From: Sphingomonas limnosediminicola
Lineage (GTDB): Bacteria; Pseudomonadota; Alphaproteobacteria; Sphingomonadales; Sphingomonadaceae
Direction: 5' to 3'
Length of the DNA: 64,000 nt
NCBI RefSeq assembly: GCF_039537965.1
Contig: NZ_BAABBM010000001.1
Span: forward strand, 2,021,501-2,085,500
Position 1 is the stretch's first letter; the number at the start of each line of letters is the position of its first letter. A program made the position numbers and the translations under genes. This document shows, piece by piece, positions 27,458-39,855 of this stretch. Under the pieces are notes generated by a model. It made no database searches and was not told the origin of the DNA. It saw nothing but the letters and a program-made list of their open reading frames with translations.

Positions 27458-28246
27458 TCAGCGCGTAGGCGGTGGCGGGACGGGGGATACGCCGCCGAGC
27501 TGGGTGACCAGCTTCCTGTAGGCGTCGAGATAGGCGAGGACGATAATCTGGCCGATCTCCGTATTCTCGTAGCCGCCGCCGCCGGCGGCTGCGAAGCCGC
27601 CCCACCAGCCGGCACCGCCGCCGACAGCGAAGCTCAGGTCGCGCTTGCGGAAATAACCTTCGGTCAGCGCTTCTTCCTCGGTCGTGCGGGCGTTGACGAG
27701 CGACAGCGTAACGTTGGCTTCGCCCTTCTTGACGTTGATTCCGCCGGCCAACGACCCGACGGTGTGACCCCATCCGCCGAACAGGCCGCCGATCGCGCCG
27801 GCGGCCGCGCCGACGCTGCTCCCGCCGCTATTTTGATTGGCGGTCACGATATCCGGCTGCAGGAAATAATCCGCTGCCTTCACCTGGCCCGCGCCCATGT
27901 TGGAGCCCTTCTGCAGCTCACCCTGCTCGGCCATGGCGCGTTCCATCGCCCGGCTGCGCATCGCGCCGCCGCGGTTGACCATGGTGAAGCAGCCGGACTG
28001 CGCCACGAAAACCTTGATAATCGCTTCGGGGCTGCCGAGGTTCAGCTCGCGCCACCACTGATTGTCGGGCTCGACGATCGCCAGCGTTCCGATCCTGTGC
28101 GTGCAAACCGGTATCTGCGCCTGGCCGGCCGTCTGTTCGTTGCGGCCTGAGCTGGGCTTTGCCTGCCCGCCGCCGAGAATTCCTGCCAATGCCTGCGTGG
28201 AACTAAGCGCCAGCGCTGCGCCGGCGAGGAACGCGAACTTTGTCAT
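27458..28246 (-). CDS. CsgG/HfaB-like exported protein
   Basis: 262 residues from ATG 28246 (AAGGGGG upstream). A signal peptide ends at ALAG (~20). The body follows the CsgG/HfaB layout: IGTLAIVEPD, AIIKVFVAQSGCFTMVNRGG, ADYFLQPDIV, then alternating strands (KKGEANVTLSLVNARTTEEE) and ALTEGYF. Relatives form outer-membrane pores or lipid-anchored secretion rings for curli or holdfast components. The lipobox cysteine is not evident, and no curli subunit genes are near. It may be part of an unidentified surface system. Confidence 0.72.
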   Translation of the reverse strand: MTKFAFLAGAALALSSTQALAGILGGGQAKPSSGRNEQTAGQAQIPVCTHRIGTLAIVEPDNQWWRELNLGSPEAIIKVFVAQSGCFTMVNRGGAMRSRAMERAMAEQGELQKGSNMGAGQVKAADYFLQPDIVTANQNSGGSSVGAAAGAIGGLFGGWGHTVGSLAGGINVKKGEANVTLSLVNARTTEEEALTEGYFRKRDLSFAVGGGAGWWGGFAAAGGGGYENTEIGQIIVLAYLDAYRKLVTQLGGVSPVPPPPTR

Positions 28247-28380
28247 GATCAAGCCCCCTTGATGGATGGCCGATGTTTATCAGGGATTTAATGGAGTCGG
28301 AAGGTGGACTTTGCGGCTGTTCCTGCGTTTTTCGCGCCATTGCTGACAGCTTCGCGCCGCCCTGCTAGCGCCCGCTTCAA

Positions 28381-30201
28381 ATGCAGAGAATTGATCATAT
28401 CCGGAATTTTTCGATCATCGCCCATATCGACCATGGGAAGTCGACGCTTGCCGACCGGCTGATCCAGGCGACCGGCGGTCTTACCGACCGCGAGATGACC
28501 GGCAACGCGCAGGTGCTCGACAACATGGACATCGAGCGCGAGCGCGGGATCACCATCAAGGCGCAGACCGTCCGCCTCGCGTGGAAGGGCTACGAGCTCA
28601 ACCTGATGGACACGCCCGGCCACGTCGACTTCGCCTATGAGGTCAGCCGCAGCCTCGCCGCCTGCGAAGGCGCGCTGCTGGTCGTCGACGCCGCGCAGGG
28701 CGTGGAGGCGCAGACGCTCGCCAACGTCTACCAGTCGATCGAGCACGACCACGAGATCGTCCCCGTCATCAACAAGATCGACCTCCCCGCCGCCGACCCT
28801 GAAGGCGTGCGGCAGGAGATCGAGGAGATCATCGGCCTCGACGCCTCCGAAGCCGTCCTCGCCAGCGCAAAGACCGGCATCGGCATCGAGGAAATCCTGC
28901 AGGCGATCGTCGACAAAATCCCGCCGCCCAAGGGCGACGCCGCCGCGCCGCTGAAGGCGATGCTGGTCGACAGCTGGTACGACCCCTATCTGGGCGTCGT
29001 CATCCTCGTCCGCGTCATCGACGGCACGCTGAAGAAGGGCGCGCAGGTCAAGTTCATGGCCGCCGGCACGACGCACCTGGTCGACCGCGTCGGCTGCTTC
29101 CGCCCGAAGATCGAGCAGCTATCCGAACTTGGCCCCGGCGAAATCGGCTTCATTACCGCCCAGATCAAGGAAGTCGCCGAAACCCGCGTAGGCGATACGA
29201 TCACCGATGCCAAAAGGCCGGCCGCGGCGGCTCTGCCCGGCTTCAAGGAGGTCCAGCCCGTCGTCTTCTGCGGCCTGTTCCCGGTCGACGCCAACGACTT
29301 CGAGAAGCTGCGCGACAGCCTTTACAAGCTGCGCCTCAACGATGCGTCATTCAGCTTTGAAACCGAAAGCAGCGCGGCGCTGGGCTTCGGCTTCCGCTGC
29401 GGGTTCCTCGGCCTTCTCCATCTCGAGATCATCCAGGAGCGGCTGACCCGCGAATATGACCTCGACCTCATCACCACCGCGCCGAGCGTCGTTTATCGAA
29501 TGCACCTCACCCATTCGAAGAACGAGGACGCGAAGACGATCGAGCTGCACAACCCGGCGGACATGCCCGACCCCAACCGGATCGAGAGCATCGAGGAGCC
29601 GTGGATCCTGGCCACCATCTACACCCCCGACGAATATCTCGGCGGCATCCTCAAGCTGTGCCAGGACCGCCGCGGCATCCAGAAGGAGCTGACCTATGTC
29701 GGCAGCGGCAGCCACGCCCGCGCGCTGCTGAAGTACGAGCTTCCGCTCAACGAGGTGGTGTTCGATTTCTACGACCGCCTGAAGAGCATTTCGAAGGGCT
29801 ATGCCAGCTTCGATTACGAGCAGATCGGGCACCGCGAGGGCGACCTCGTCAAGATGAGCATCCTGGTAAATGAAGAGCCGGTCGACGCGCTGAGCATGAT
29901 CGTCCACCGCGGCACCGCGGAAGCGCGCGGCCGCGGCATGTGCGAGCGGTTGAAGGAGCTGATCCCGAGACACCTGTTCAAGATCCCGATCCAGGCGGCG
30001 ATCGGCGGCAAGGTCATCGCGCGGGAAACGATCAGCGCGATGCGCAAGGACGTCACCGCCAAATGCTACGGCGGCGACGCGACCCGCAAACGCAAGCTCC
30101 TCGAGAAGCAGAAGAAGGGCAAGGCGCGGATGCGGGAATACGGCAACGTGAGCATCCCGCAGGAGGCGTTTATTGCTGCGCTGAGGATGGGGGAAGAGTA
30201 A
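28381..30201 (+). CDS. lepA: Elongation factor 4 (LepA) GTPase
   Basis: 606 residues, standard length. The ribosome-back-translocating GTPase, with G1 [14 protein letters not shown] and NKID, then the EF-G-like domains and the LepA-specific C-terminal domain ([21 protein letters not shown]). The end [18 protein letters not shown] is typical. Transcribed alone. Confidence 0.97.
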   Translation: MQRIDHIRNFSIIAHIDHGKSTLADRLIQATGGLTDREMTGNAQVLDNMDIERERGITIKAQTVRLAWKGYELNLMDTPGHVDFAYEVSRSLAACEGALLVVDAAQGVEAQTLANVYQSIEHDHEIVPVINKIDLPAADPEGVRQEIEEIIGLDASEAVLASAKTGIGIEEILQAIVDKIPPPKGDAAAPLKAMLVDSWYDPYLGVVILVRVIDGTLKKGAQVKFMAAGTTHLVDRVGCFRPKIEQLSELGPGEIGFITAQIKEVAETRVGDTITDAKRPAAAALPGFKEVQPVVFCGLFPVDANDFEKLRDSLYKLRLNDASFSFETESSAALGFGFRCGFLGLLHLEIIQERLTREYDLDLITTAPSVVYRMHLTHSKNEDAKTIELHNPADMPDPNRIESIEEPWILATIYTPDEYLGGILKLCQDRRGIQKELTYVGSGSHARALLKYELPLNEVVFDFYDRLKSISKGYASFDYEQIGHREGDLVKMSILVNEEPVDALSMIVHRGTAEARGRGMCERLKELIPRHLFKIPIQAAIGGKVIARETISAMRKDVTAKCYGGDATRKRKLLEKQKKGKARMREYGNVSIPQEAFIAALRMGEE

Positions 30202-30336
30202 CCCGCTCGCGCTCGATATTCGCGGCCTTAGTGAAACCAACCTCCTCCGGAACGGCCCTGCATCCGCGCAAGCTGAGCCGCTGACACGGCAAAGTGCCGC
30301 ATCGACTCCGCCAGGAAAGGGGGTAATCCTAAGCAC

Positions 30337-32778
<2,442 letters not shown>

Positions 32779-32802
32779 ACCGACCGCCCGTTTCGCGCGT
32801 TG

Positions 32803-33111
32803 ATGCGCGCGATGGTCCGGTTGCTCTTGCCTTTATGCCTTGCCGCGGCGGCGGCGCCCGTCATCGCGCAGCAATCGACTCCGGCCAGCGTCAGCGTCGC
32901 GCCGCATGCCCGCGACCTGTTCGAGCGCGATTGGGTGCTGATGAACTGGGCGCTGAAATTCCACGACAGCGACCACGATATCCTCATCAGCGAAAGCGAG
33001 GCCAAGTCCGCGGCCGACGACTTTCGCAAAATGGCCGACACCAATAACGACGGCCGCGTCACGCCCGAAGAATATCGCGCCGCCCGCGCCTTCATCCTCG
33101 CGCGCTACTGA
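32803..33111 (+). CDS. Secreted EF-hand calcium-binding protein
   Basis: 102 residues from ATG 32803. Signal peptide MRAMVRLLLPLCLAAAAAP..AQ. Two EF-hand loops: DSDHDILISESE and DTNNDGRVTPEE, with acidic ligands at positions 1, 3, 5 and 12. This fits a small periplasmic calcium binder. It lies 25 bp after the hybrid kinase and may share its transcript. Confidence 0.85.
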   Translation: MRAMVRLLLPLCLAAAAAPVIAQQSTPASVSVAPHARDLFERDWVLMNWALKFHDSDHDILISESEAKSAADDFRKMADTNNDGRVTPEEYRAARAFILARY

Positions 33112-33313
33112 GCGCCCAGACTCGCGCCTTTCTAGCGTAAAGGTCTCCGAAACCATCTTGCTTTAGACGGCGCTTAACAGAACGGGCGCATTCTCTGCCC
33201 CAGTGGGACCCGTGTGGGCGGAGTGGACGCCGCCTTCATCATCATGAGGATCTCGCGTTCGTTCGTGCCCCGGCACCGGCGACTGCGAATCCAGTTCCGA
33301 GGATGGGCAATAG

Positions 33314-33592
33314 ATGAAATACGAAGGCAGGCTTGAAGGGCGCGAGCTGCAACCGCGGGCAACGCGCATCGCCGTGCAATATGACGCGATGGTGCGCATC
33401 GCGACGGGCGCCATCGAAGCGCAGATCCTGAACGTTTCGAGCCGCGGCTTCAGCTTTCACAGCGAGGCGGCGTTCGAGCCGGGCACTGAAGTCACCATCC
33501 ATGTCGACAAGCTCGACCCGGTTAAGGGCCTCATCCGCTGGAGCTGCGGCGACGAAGCCGGCGGCGTGTTCCTGGAGGCGATTGCTCTCTAG
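33314..33592 (+). CDS. PilZ-domain protein, degenerate ligand motif
   Basis: 92 residues comprising one PilZ fold. The NxSxxG segment is present (NVSSRG), but the N-terminal arginine motif is not a clean RxxxR (RELQPRATR), so c-di-GMP binding is doubtful. It ends convergently with the monooxygenase gene, sharing four bases. Confidence 0.75.
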   Translation: MKYEGRLEGRELQPRATRIAVQYDAMVRIATGAIEAQILNVSSRGFSFHSEAAFEPGTEVTIHVDKLDPVKGLIRWSCGDEAGGVFLEAIAL

Positions 33593-35895
33593 ACTTTAAG
33601 CGCTGCTGCCGCTGCTTCCGCGTCCCGTTTCAGGTTGCGGACGAGTTGGCTCATGCCGTTGAGATATTGCGGCGGGATGTGGATGTCGCGGTAGTCGAGC
33701 TGCGCTGCGGCGCGCAGCGTCCAGAAGGGATCGATCAGGTGCGGGCGGGCCAGCGCGACCAGGTCGGCGCGGCCGGCGGCGAGGATCGAGTTGGCGTGGT
33801 CGGGCTCGTAGATGTTGCCGACGGCCATGGTCGCGAGGCGGCCCTCGTTGCGGATCTTGTCGCTGAACGGCGTCTGGAACATGCGGCCGTAGGTCGGTTG
33901 CGCGTCGGCCCAGGTCTGGCCCGCGGAAACGTCGATCAAGTCAGCGCCCTCGCGCGCAAACGCCTCGCCGATCTGCACGGCATCGTCCGGCGTGATGCCG
34001 TTTTCGCCAGCCCAATCAGTGGCGGAAATGCGCACCGACATCGGCCTGTCGCCGGGCCAAGCGGCGCGCATCGCGGCGAAGACCTCGAGCGGGTAGCGAA
34101 GTCGATTATCAAGTGGGCCGCCATATTCATCGGTGCGTTTGTTCTGCAGCGGCGTGAGGAAGCTCGACAGCAGATAGCCGTGCGCGGCGTGCAGCTCGAC
34201 CATGTCGAAGCCTGCTTCGAGGCCCATTTGTACCGCCGCAACAAACTGATCGCGCACCGTGTCCATGTCGGCTCGGGTCATTGGAGTCGGCTTCTGGTTG
34301 ACGGGAGACCAGGCAATGTCGCTCGCGGACATGACCGGCCAGTTGCCGTCGGCGAGCGGGACGTCGTTTCCTTCCCATCCGACGCGCGTCGAGCCCTTGG
34401 CGCCGGAATGGCCGAGCTGGAGGCAGATTTTCGCCTTCGAATTCGCATGCACGAAATCGACGATGCGCTTCCACGCGGCGACATGGTCGCCGTTCCACAT
34501 ACCGGTGCAGCCGGGGCTGATCCGGCCTTCGGGCGAGACGCAGGTCATCTCGGTGAAGACAAGGCCGGCGCCGCCCATCGCGCGTTCCCCATAATGGACG
34601 AAATGAAAGTCGTTGGGCGTTCCGTCGGCCGCGGAATACATCGCCATCGGCGACACCGTGATGCGGTTTTCAAGCGTCATCTCGCGCAGCTTCAACGGCG
34701 CGAACATTGGCGGCGCAGTCTTGTTCGTGGCGCCGTCGGTGGCGCGTTTCCAGAACCAGCGTTCGACGCCTTCGAGCCACTCGCGGTCGCGGACGCGTAA
34801 ATTCTCATGGCTGATGCGCTGGCTGCGCGTGAGCAGGGAATAGGCGAATTGCAGCGGCTCGAAATGCAGATAGCGGTGCAACGTCTCGAACCATTCGGTC
34901 GAGTTGCGCGCGCTGTTCTGGAGCTTGAGAACTTCGAGATTCCGCTCGGCGACATATTCGTCCATAGCGGCTTCAAGACTGAGGCCTTTGCGGTTGAGCA
35001 CGTCGGCCAGCTTGATCGCGTCTTCGAGCGCGAGCTTGGTGCCGGAGCCGATCGAGAAATGCGCGGTGTGCGCGGCATCGCCGAGCAGGATGACATTGCC
35101 GCTCGACCAGCGTTCGCACTTGATACGGCGGAAATTGAGCCAGGCCGCGGAGCCGCGCAGATGCGCGGCGTTGGACATCAAGCTGTGGCCGTCGAGATAT
35201 CTGGCAAACAATCTTTCGCAGACGGCGATCGTTTCCGCCTGGTCCATTTGGTCGAAGCCGAAGTTCGCCCACGTCGCCTCGTCGCATTCGACGATGAAGG
35301 TCGAGCAGTCGGGCGCGAAGCGGTAGGCGTGCGCCCAGATCCAGCCGTGCTCGGTTTCCTCGAAGGCGAAGGTGAAAGCGTCGAAGACCTTCGACGTGCC
35401 GAGCCAGACGAACTTGTTGCGGCGCACGTCGATATCGACGCCGAAGGCGTCGGGCATCGCGTCGCGGAAACGCGAGTTGGCGCCGTCGGACGCAATGACG
35501 AGATCGTAGTCGCGCCACTTCGCATCGCCCGGATCGCACTCGGCATTAAAATGCAGGACGACGCCGAGCTCCTTCGCCCGGTCCTGCAGGATTTCGAGCA
35601 AGCGCTTGCGGCCGATGCCGATGAAGCCGTGTCCCGACGACGTGATCGTTTGCCCATGGATGTGCACGTCGATGTCGTCCCAATGCGCGAATTCATCGGC
35701 GATGATCTTCGCGGATGCGGGGTCGTTGGCGTTGAGATTCTCCACCGTCTGGTCGGAGAAGACGACGCCCCAACCAAAGGTGACGCCGGGTGCGTTGCGT
35801 TCGAAGATTTCGATTTCGTGCGCCGGGTCGCGCAGCTTCATCGAGACGGCGAAATAGAGCCCGGCTGGACCGGCGCCGACGCAGGCGATCTTCAT
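33589..35895 (-). CDS. Fused FAD monooxygenase / Old Yellow Enzyme-type oxidoreductase
   Basis: 768 residues. Residues 1-385 form a p-hydroxybenzoate-hydroxylase-fold monooxygenase with GAGPAG (8-13), IASDGANSR and [16 protein letters not shown]. Residues ~395-765 form an FMN-dependent Old Yellow Enzyme barrel ([45 protein letters not shown]). This order is that of 2-aminobenzoyl-CoA monooxygenase/reductase and salicylyl-CoA 5-hydroxylase, which dearomatise or hydroxylate aryl-CoA thioesters. No CoA ligase or other degradation gene is adjacent, so the substrate cannot be narrowed. Confidence 0.88.
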   Translation of the reverse strand: MKIACVGAGPAGLYFAVSMKLRDPAHEIEIFERNAPGVTFGWGVVFSDQTVENLNANDPASAKIIADEFAHWDDIDVHIHGQTITSSGHGFIGIGRKRLLEILQDRAKELGVVLHFNAECDPGDAKWRDYDLVIASDGANSRFRDAMPDAFGVDIDVRRNKFVWLGTSKVFDAFTFAFEETEHGWIWAHAYRFAPDCSTFIVECDEATWANFGFDQMDQAETIAVCERLFARYLDGHSLMSNAAHLRGSAAWLNFRRIKCERWSSGNVILLGDAAHTAHFSIGSGTKLALEDAIKLADVLNRKGLSLEAAMDEYVAERNLEVLKLQNSARNSTEWFETLHRYLHFEPLQFAYSLLTRSQRISHENLRVRDREWLEGVERWFWKRATDGATNKTAPPMFAPLKLREMTLENRITVSPMAMYSAADGTPNDFHFVHYGERAMGGAGLVFTEMTCVSPEGRISPGCTGMWNGDHVAAWKRIVDFVHANSKAKICLQLGHSGAKGSTRVGWEGNDVPLADGNWPVMSASDIAWSPVNQKPTPMTRADMDTVRDQFVAAVQMGLEAGFDMVELHAAHGYLLSSFLTPLQNKRTDEYGGPLDNRLRYPLEVFAAMRAAWPGDRPMSVRISATDWAGENGITPDDAVQIGEAFAREGADLIDVSAGQTWADAQPTYGRMFQTPFSDKIRNEGRLATMAVGNIYEPDHANSILAAGRADLVALARPHLIDPFWTLRAAAQLDYRDIHIPPQYLNGMSQLVRNLKRDAEAAAAALKV

Positions 35896-36050
35896 CGGCC
35901 GCCGCCTCGAATGTTCCCAACGTTCAGGGTGACGAGCAACTTTCCGGCACCCTGGGTGCGCTGTCGAACGGGGGCGTCGATGTCGCTCAGCTCAAGACGG
36001 CAGGCCCGCATTCCCGCATCATGGCACAGCAGTGCGACTGTAGGACAGAT

Positions 36051-36080
36051 GGAATGTCGGCTTTGGTGGAAAGCTGCCTT
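36051..36080 (+). repeat. Dispersed palindromic repeat, copy 1
   Basis: Contains GGAATGTCGGCTTTGGTGGA followed by AAGCTGCC, matching the GAATGTC end plus the GGTGGAAAGCTGCC core of the family seen at seven other sites between 39.2 and 48.1 kb. It abuts a methyltransferase remnant. Confidence 0.6.
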
Positions 36081-36459
36081 GATGCGTGAGGAAATCATCC
36101 GAGCGACCTCGTCATCGCTCTCGGACGATGAAGTCGCACAATTGCGACACCAAACAGCTGGCATGATCCGGCCTGAGATTGAGCAGGCAGTCCGCACCTA
36201 TAAAGAGACCGGCGCCCTTCCGGAACGCGATGAGTTCGGTTGGTGCCGCAATCCTGAAACTGGCGAATATTCCGAACGGCTGCTCAATCCATTCGAACTC
36301 AAGCGCCTCCTGAAAGAGGCCGGCTTCAAAGTGCAGTTGCGGCACGTTTTCCGAAAGATGCCACTTCGATTATTCAACGGCATCGAGTTTCGGCCATTGA
36401 ACATGAGACTCTTTGCGCTGCGGCCCCTGTTCGCCCTGGTAGCTACGAAGCCAATCTAG
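36051..36459 (+). pseudogene. C-terminal remnant of a SAM methyltransferase
   Basis: From ATG 36082 the frame encodes 125 residues with FGWCRNPETGEYSE, LLNPFELKRLLKEAGFKV and a hydrophobic end. This looks like the last third of a class I methyltransferase of the ~300-residue sort; the SAM-binding part with GxGxG is absent. Immediately upstream, and in frame, lies one copy of the dispersed repeat (36051-36080), so the gene seems to have been cut at the repeat. It could be expressed as a short protein, but a remnant is more likely. Confidence 0.55.
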
Positions 36460-36606
36460 AGGCTCATGAGGAGCATGTATCGCGCGTCGTCGCTCAGGAG
36501 GAAGTGCGCAGGTGCGCACGGAAAGAAGCTAAGCTCGCGGCGTCACGCCCATTTGATTTGGGACTCTGCATAGAACAGCTCCCCGCCTTCTCATTGACCC
36601 CAAACC

Positions 36607-37290
36607 CTACTTCTTCTGAATACCGTTCGTATCGACCGGAGAAAGCGACTTGAGCTTGGTCAGGCCGGCCACGCTGAGCTGGGCCCACGCCTTGAATACA
36701 TCGTCGAAGTCGCTCCAGTTGCTCGCCGAAGTCCGGATCGAGCCCCCATAGTCGCCTGCGATCTGCGGATCGATTGCCTGTCCGAGCAGCTGGTTCGACA
36801 CCGAATCCCGGAGCTCGACGACAAACGTCGCCTGCCCGGCGCTCGCGGCGACCGTGGTGCCAGCGGACGAACCGGTGTCCGGTGCGGTCACGCTGACGTT
36901 GAGGACCGCGGTCGACACGCGAAGCACGTTGGGTCCGGGGACGCTGGCGATGGGATATCCAGCCTTGGTGAACGCGGCCGCGAAATAGTTGTCGAACTGC
37001 TTGGTGGCCTGCGTGATCGCGGTTCGCAGCTCGCCCGGGTCAATGCGGTCGGACAGGCCGATGGCCTGGTCGTTGTAGTTCTGCAGCCAGTCCTTTTGGA
37101 AGGCGATCTGGACAGGGTCGTACATGATCTGGGTGTAGGATCGGAAGTCGGCGTTCGGTAACAGATAGACGACGTCCATCTTCTTGGACTTCACCAGAAC
37201 CAGGCCTTGCCAGGTCGGGGGCGGCGCGGCCGCGGCGGGGCAGGACGTTGCGATGAGTGTGGCAGCAAGCAGCGATCTGGCAACGTGCAT
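36607..37290 (-). CDS. DUF3313-type exported protein
   Basis: 227 residues with a signal peptide (MHVARSLLAATLIATSCPAAAA). The cysteine within the signal is not in a convincing lipobox. The body (WQGLVLVKSKKMDVVYLLPNADFRSYTQ, ITQATKQFDNYFAAAF and a late SNWSDFDDVFKAWA) follows the DUF3313 pattern of small envelope proteins of unknown role. It stands alone, with 144 bp to the Crp-type gene upstream. Confidence 0.78.
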   Translation of the reverse strand: MHVARSLLAATLIATSCPAAAAPPPTWQGLVLVKSKKMDVVYLLPNADFRSYTQIMYDPVQIAFQKDWLQNYNDQAIGLSDRIDPGELRTAITQATKQFDNYFAAAFTKAGYPIASVPGPNVLRVSTAVLNVSVTAPDTGSSAGTTVAASAGQATFVVELRDSVSNQLLGQAIDPQIAGDYGGSIRTSASNWSDFDDVFKAWAQLSVAGLTKLKSLSPVDTNGIQKK

Positions 37291-37434
37291 GCTTGTTTCC
37301 TCCGGCGTGGATTTCCCTTGTGCGCGGAATACCGCCTGCCGTCGAAATACGAGATCGGGGTAATGCCGGATGGGGCCCGCTCGAATGCCTCGGATGCAAC
37401 GGGAACTTGTACCTAGCTTCTTAAGCCGTGCAGC

Positions 37435-38178
37435 TCAGTTCCGTGCGTCCATGCGCAGGTGCAGATAGCGCGGTTGGAAGTCAGCCAGCACGGCCATCTT
37501 GTGCCAGTCGTTGATCGTGATCCGCCGTCTGGTTCGCGAAATATAGCCGAGCTCCTCGAGCTTCATCAGCGTGCGGTTCACGTGGACCGACGTCAGCGCG
37601 ACGGCGTCCGCGAGCTGCTCCTGCGTGATCGGCAGCTCATATTCCGTCTGTTTGCCAAGCTCCGACGCTTCCATGCGCATGGCGAATTCGCACAATAGAT
37701 GGCCGACGCGGACGATGGCGTTGCGGCGGCCGATGTTGAGGATCCATTCGCGGAAGATCGAGCCTTCGACCAGGGTTTCGTACCACATCCCCATTCCGAC
37801 GGCCGGACGGCTGAACGCAATGTCCCGCACCGCTTCGACCGGGATCAGCGCAATGTGGCCGGCGCTCAGCATCTGCACGTTGTGATCGGCTACTCCGAGC
37901 AGCGAGTTCTGGAGGTCGACGATGTCGCCCTTCATGTGGATCGACATGATCTGCCGGCCGCCGTTGCCGGCAACCTTGTAGCGATAGGCAAACCCCGAAA
38001 GGATGAGGCACGCATTCTGCGGCCGGTCTCCGTCCCACACGACATGCTCGCCGGCTTTGAGTTGTCGGCGCGTGAACGGCAGCGCCCGGACGGCATTGCA
38101 GTCGTCGTCGCTCAGCGGATTCCACTGGTCGAGCTTGCGGACGAGTAAGTTCAGAGGGTGGGTTCTGCTGTCTGACAT
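37435..38178 (-). CDS. Crp/Fnr-family transcriptional regulator
   Basis: 247 residues. An N-terminal cyclic-nucleotide-like sensor domain (about 25-150, GRQIMSIHMKGDIVDLQNSL) and a C-terminal winged helix with PITQEQLADAVALTSVHVNRTLMKLEELGYISRTRRR. No FNR cysteines. Its 5' leader shares CTGAGAGAC and GCTCCCGC with the leaders of two small-gene units at 52.5 and 55.5 kb, suggesting common control. Confidence 0.87.
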   Translation of the reverse strand: MSDSRTHPLNLLVRKLDQWNPLSDDDCNAVRALPFTRRQLKAGEHVVWDGDRPQNACLILSGFAYRYKVAGNGGRQIMSIHMKGDIVDLQNSLLGVADHNVQMLSAGHIALIPVEAVRDIAFSRPAVGMGMWYETLVEGSIFREWILNIGRRNAIVRVGHLLCEFAMRMEASELGKQTEYELPITQEQLADAVALTSVHVNRTLMKLEELGYISRTRRRITINDWHKMAVLADFQPRYLHLRMDARN

Positions 38179-38219
38179 CGTGCGTTCGCTAGGCGGGAGC
38201 GCTTACGCTTGTCTCTCAG
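38179..38219 (-). promoter_or_regulatory. Leader element, partial copy (Crp-type gene)
   Basis: Read on the minus strand, GGCTGAGAGAC (38220-38211) is followed by GCGCTCCCGC (38203-38194) and, 15 bases later, the ATG at 38178. It matches the leaders at 52495-52539 and 55502-55544 in these blocks. Unlike them it lacks the downstream GGGAG arm, so the hairpin is not formed and only the upstream half of the element is kept. Confidence 0.5.
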
Positions 38220-38382
38220 CCACCAGTTAGCCGCATTAGACGCCTGGTGATGGTTCCTCTTTATACCTGTTTAGACGGCAAGGCTAATCTGCGTTGCGAG
38301 TGTGTCGGGACGTGGAATTCAGACTTGGCCTATCGCTGAGCACGCGCTTCGGCGGCATGGAAAGCGGACAAAGCGCGCCAGT

Positions 38383-39069
38383 TTACGACCAGTGGATATT
38401 GTCGGCGCGCTTTTGGTTCTTGGTTGCCGATCGTGCGCTTGACCGCGCCTTCGCGTCCGAGGTCCTTGCCCCAGAAAAGGCGAGCAAATCTGACACCCAG
38501 GGCCCGACCGTCAGCGCGTCGACCCACAGGAGCTGCGGGTCCTCGGTGCTGATAGTCATGTCGAGAACGAGCTGCCGATCGACGAGAACCTTGTAGGTGC
38601 CGACGTCCCCTTCGATCTCTTCCGGTAGGGCGGAGGGCTGCAATAAAGCGTCGATGCGCCAGTGATGGCCATCGAAGCTCCACGACGCCCAGGGTTTCGC
38701 GGGATGATCAAGTCCTTCGATGTCGGTCACCCCATTCGGAGGCGTCCATTTCTCGCCGCGGGCGTCCGACTTCCCGGCCCAAAGCTGCGCCATTCGCAGC
38801 AATTCAGGGACGGCGGCGTTGAGGCGGGCGTCCGTCACCCACAGAGCCGCCTTCACCGCCTTCGCGAGCGCCAGCCTGTTTCGCTCCACTTCAACGTCAC
38901 TGGCCCGATCCCGCGCGCCGTCGAGCCGCGTGCCGACGTCCTTGGCGCGCTCGGCTTCGCTCTCCTGGGCCGACAAGGGTTTGGGGCGGTCCGGCGCGGA
39001 GCGAAACCACTTCATGACGAGCCAGGTGAGAAGCGCCGTAACTGCTACGAGTAATACTGACTGGGTCAT
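38383..39069 (-). CDS. Membrane-anchored protein of unknown function
   Basis: 228 residues from ATG 39069, preceded by GGAGGAGG. One N-terminal helix (TQSVLLVAVTALLTWLVMKW), then a charged, probably coiled-coil stretch (about 35-75) and a globular beta-rich domain (WSFDGHHWRIDALLQPS, VDRQLVLDMTISTEDPQLLWVDALTV). The order looks like a periplasmic sensor-like or scaffold protein. I do not recognise the family. Confidence 0.68.
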   Translation of the reverse strand: MTQSVLLVAVTALLTWLVMKWFRSAPDRPKPLSAQESEAERAKDVGTRLDGARDRASDVEVERNRLALAKAVKAALWVTDARLNAAVPELLRMAQLWAGKSDARGEKWTPPNGVTDIEGLDHPAKPWASWSFDGHHWRIDALLQPSALPEEIEGDVGTYKVLVDRQLVLDMTISTEDPQLLWVDALTVGPWVSDLLAFSGARTSDAKARSSARSATKNQKRADNIHWS

Positions 39070-39260
39070 GGCAGCGGACCTCCTCCGCAAGAGCGTGGCA
39101 CGACGTCATACAAGAAGCGTGCAACCTCAAGCGGGAGCACTGGAATGTCTCTCTGTCACGGGATGCTTGAGGAAGATCAGGTGATATGAGTACATTACCA
39201 CGTCCTTGTCGCTCAGGCTATCTCGCTTCGGGTCGAAGGCAGGAGCGGCGCTGATTGCAT

Positions 39261-39285
39261 GATTGGGTGGAAAGCCGACAATCTG
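39261..39285 (-). repeat. Dispersed palindromic repeat, half copy
   Basis: GATTGGGTGGAAAGCCGACA then ATC carries the core TGGGTGGAAAG plus the CGACAtt-like end. It lies in the intergenic space before the PAP2 phosphatase gene's 3' end. Only one half of the full 58 bp element is present. Confidence 0.5.
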
Positions 39286-39324
39286 TGTCTTGCCGAACCG
39301 CGCTACGCCACGATTTGAACGTTG

Positions 39325-39855
39325 CTAGAAGACAATCGAAAAGCCGGCGCCGAGGGGTGCATTGTGTGCGTGGCGGCGCTTGTGCGCCAGCAGTAGCCCT
39401 GCCGCCTCGCCGATTGCGGCGCCAATCACAACGTCGTGCAGATGGTGCTTATTGGCCTCCACTCGAGCGAGGCCGACGAAGGCGGCGGCGAGGTGGGCGG
39501 GAAGGCCCAGCTTCCATCCATAGCGCTGCTCGATGCCTGCTGCTGCGGCGAAGCTGATCGACGTGTGGCCGGAAGGAAAGCTATGGTCATCACTCCCGTC
39601 CGGCCGCTGCTCGTGAGATACAAGCTTCAGTCCTTCGGTGATCACGGCAGTCGCGCCCAGGGCCAAGGTGTCCTGCTTGAGTCCCGACCAGTCGCCCTTG
39701 GCTGCGGGAAGGCCAAGCGAGAAGGAGACGATGCCCGTGCGCGCAATGGAGCTCGCCCGATCCCAGCTGGCAGGCGAGGCGTTCGCCGGCGCCGTCATCG
39801 CGAGCGACATGGTGCCGGCGGCCACGTACCAGCGCCTTGCGCGGTCCTTGATCAA
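39325..39855 (-). CDS. PAP2-family phosphatase, exported
   Basis: 176 residues with an N-terminal export signal (about 1-27). The three phosphatase motifs are clear: KLVSHEQRP (KxxxxxxRP form), PSGHTS and ARVEANKHHLHDV (RxxxxxHxxxD form). It is shorter and less hydrophobic than classical six-helix lipid phosphatases, so it may be a periplasmic acid-phosphatase-like or small lipid phosphatase. The likely substrates are lipid or sugar phosphates; the sequence does not decide. Confidence 0.85.
   Translation of the reverse strand: MIKDRARRWYVAAGTMSLAMTAPANASPASWDRASSIARTGIVSFSLGLPAAKGDWSGLKQDTLALGATAVITEGLKLVSHEQRPDGSDDHSFPSGHTSISFAAAAGIEQRYGWKLGLPAHLAAAFVGLARVEANKHHLHDVVIGAAIGEAAGLLLAHKRRHAHNAPLGAGFSIVF

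Noticed and set aside
34807-36081. Long + strand frame leading into the methyltransferase remnant
   Set aside because: The part before 36051 is antisense to the fused monooxygenase gene and is not protein-like; only the last ~125 codons resemble a real family.
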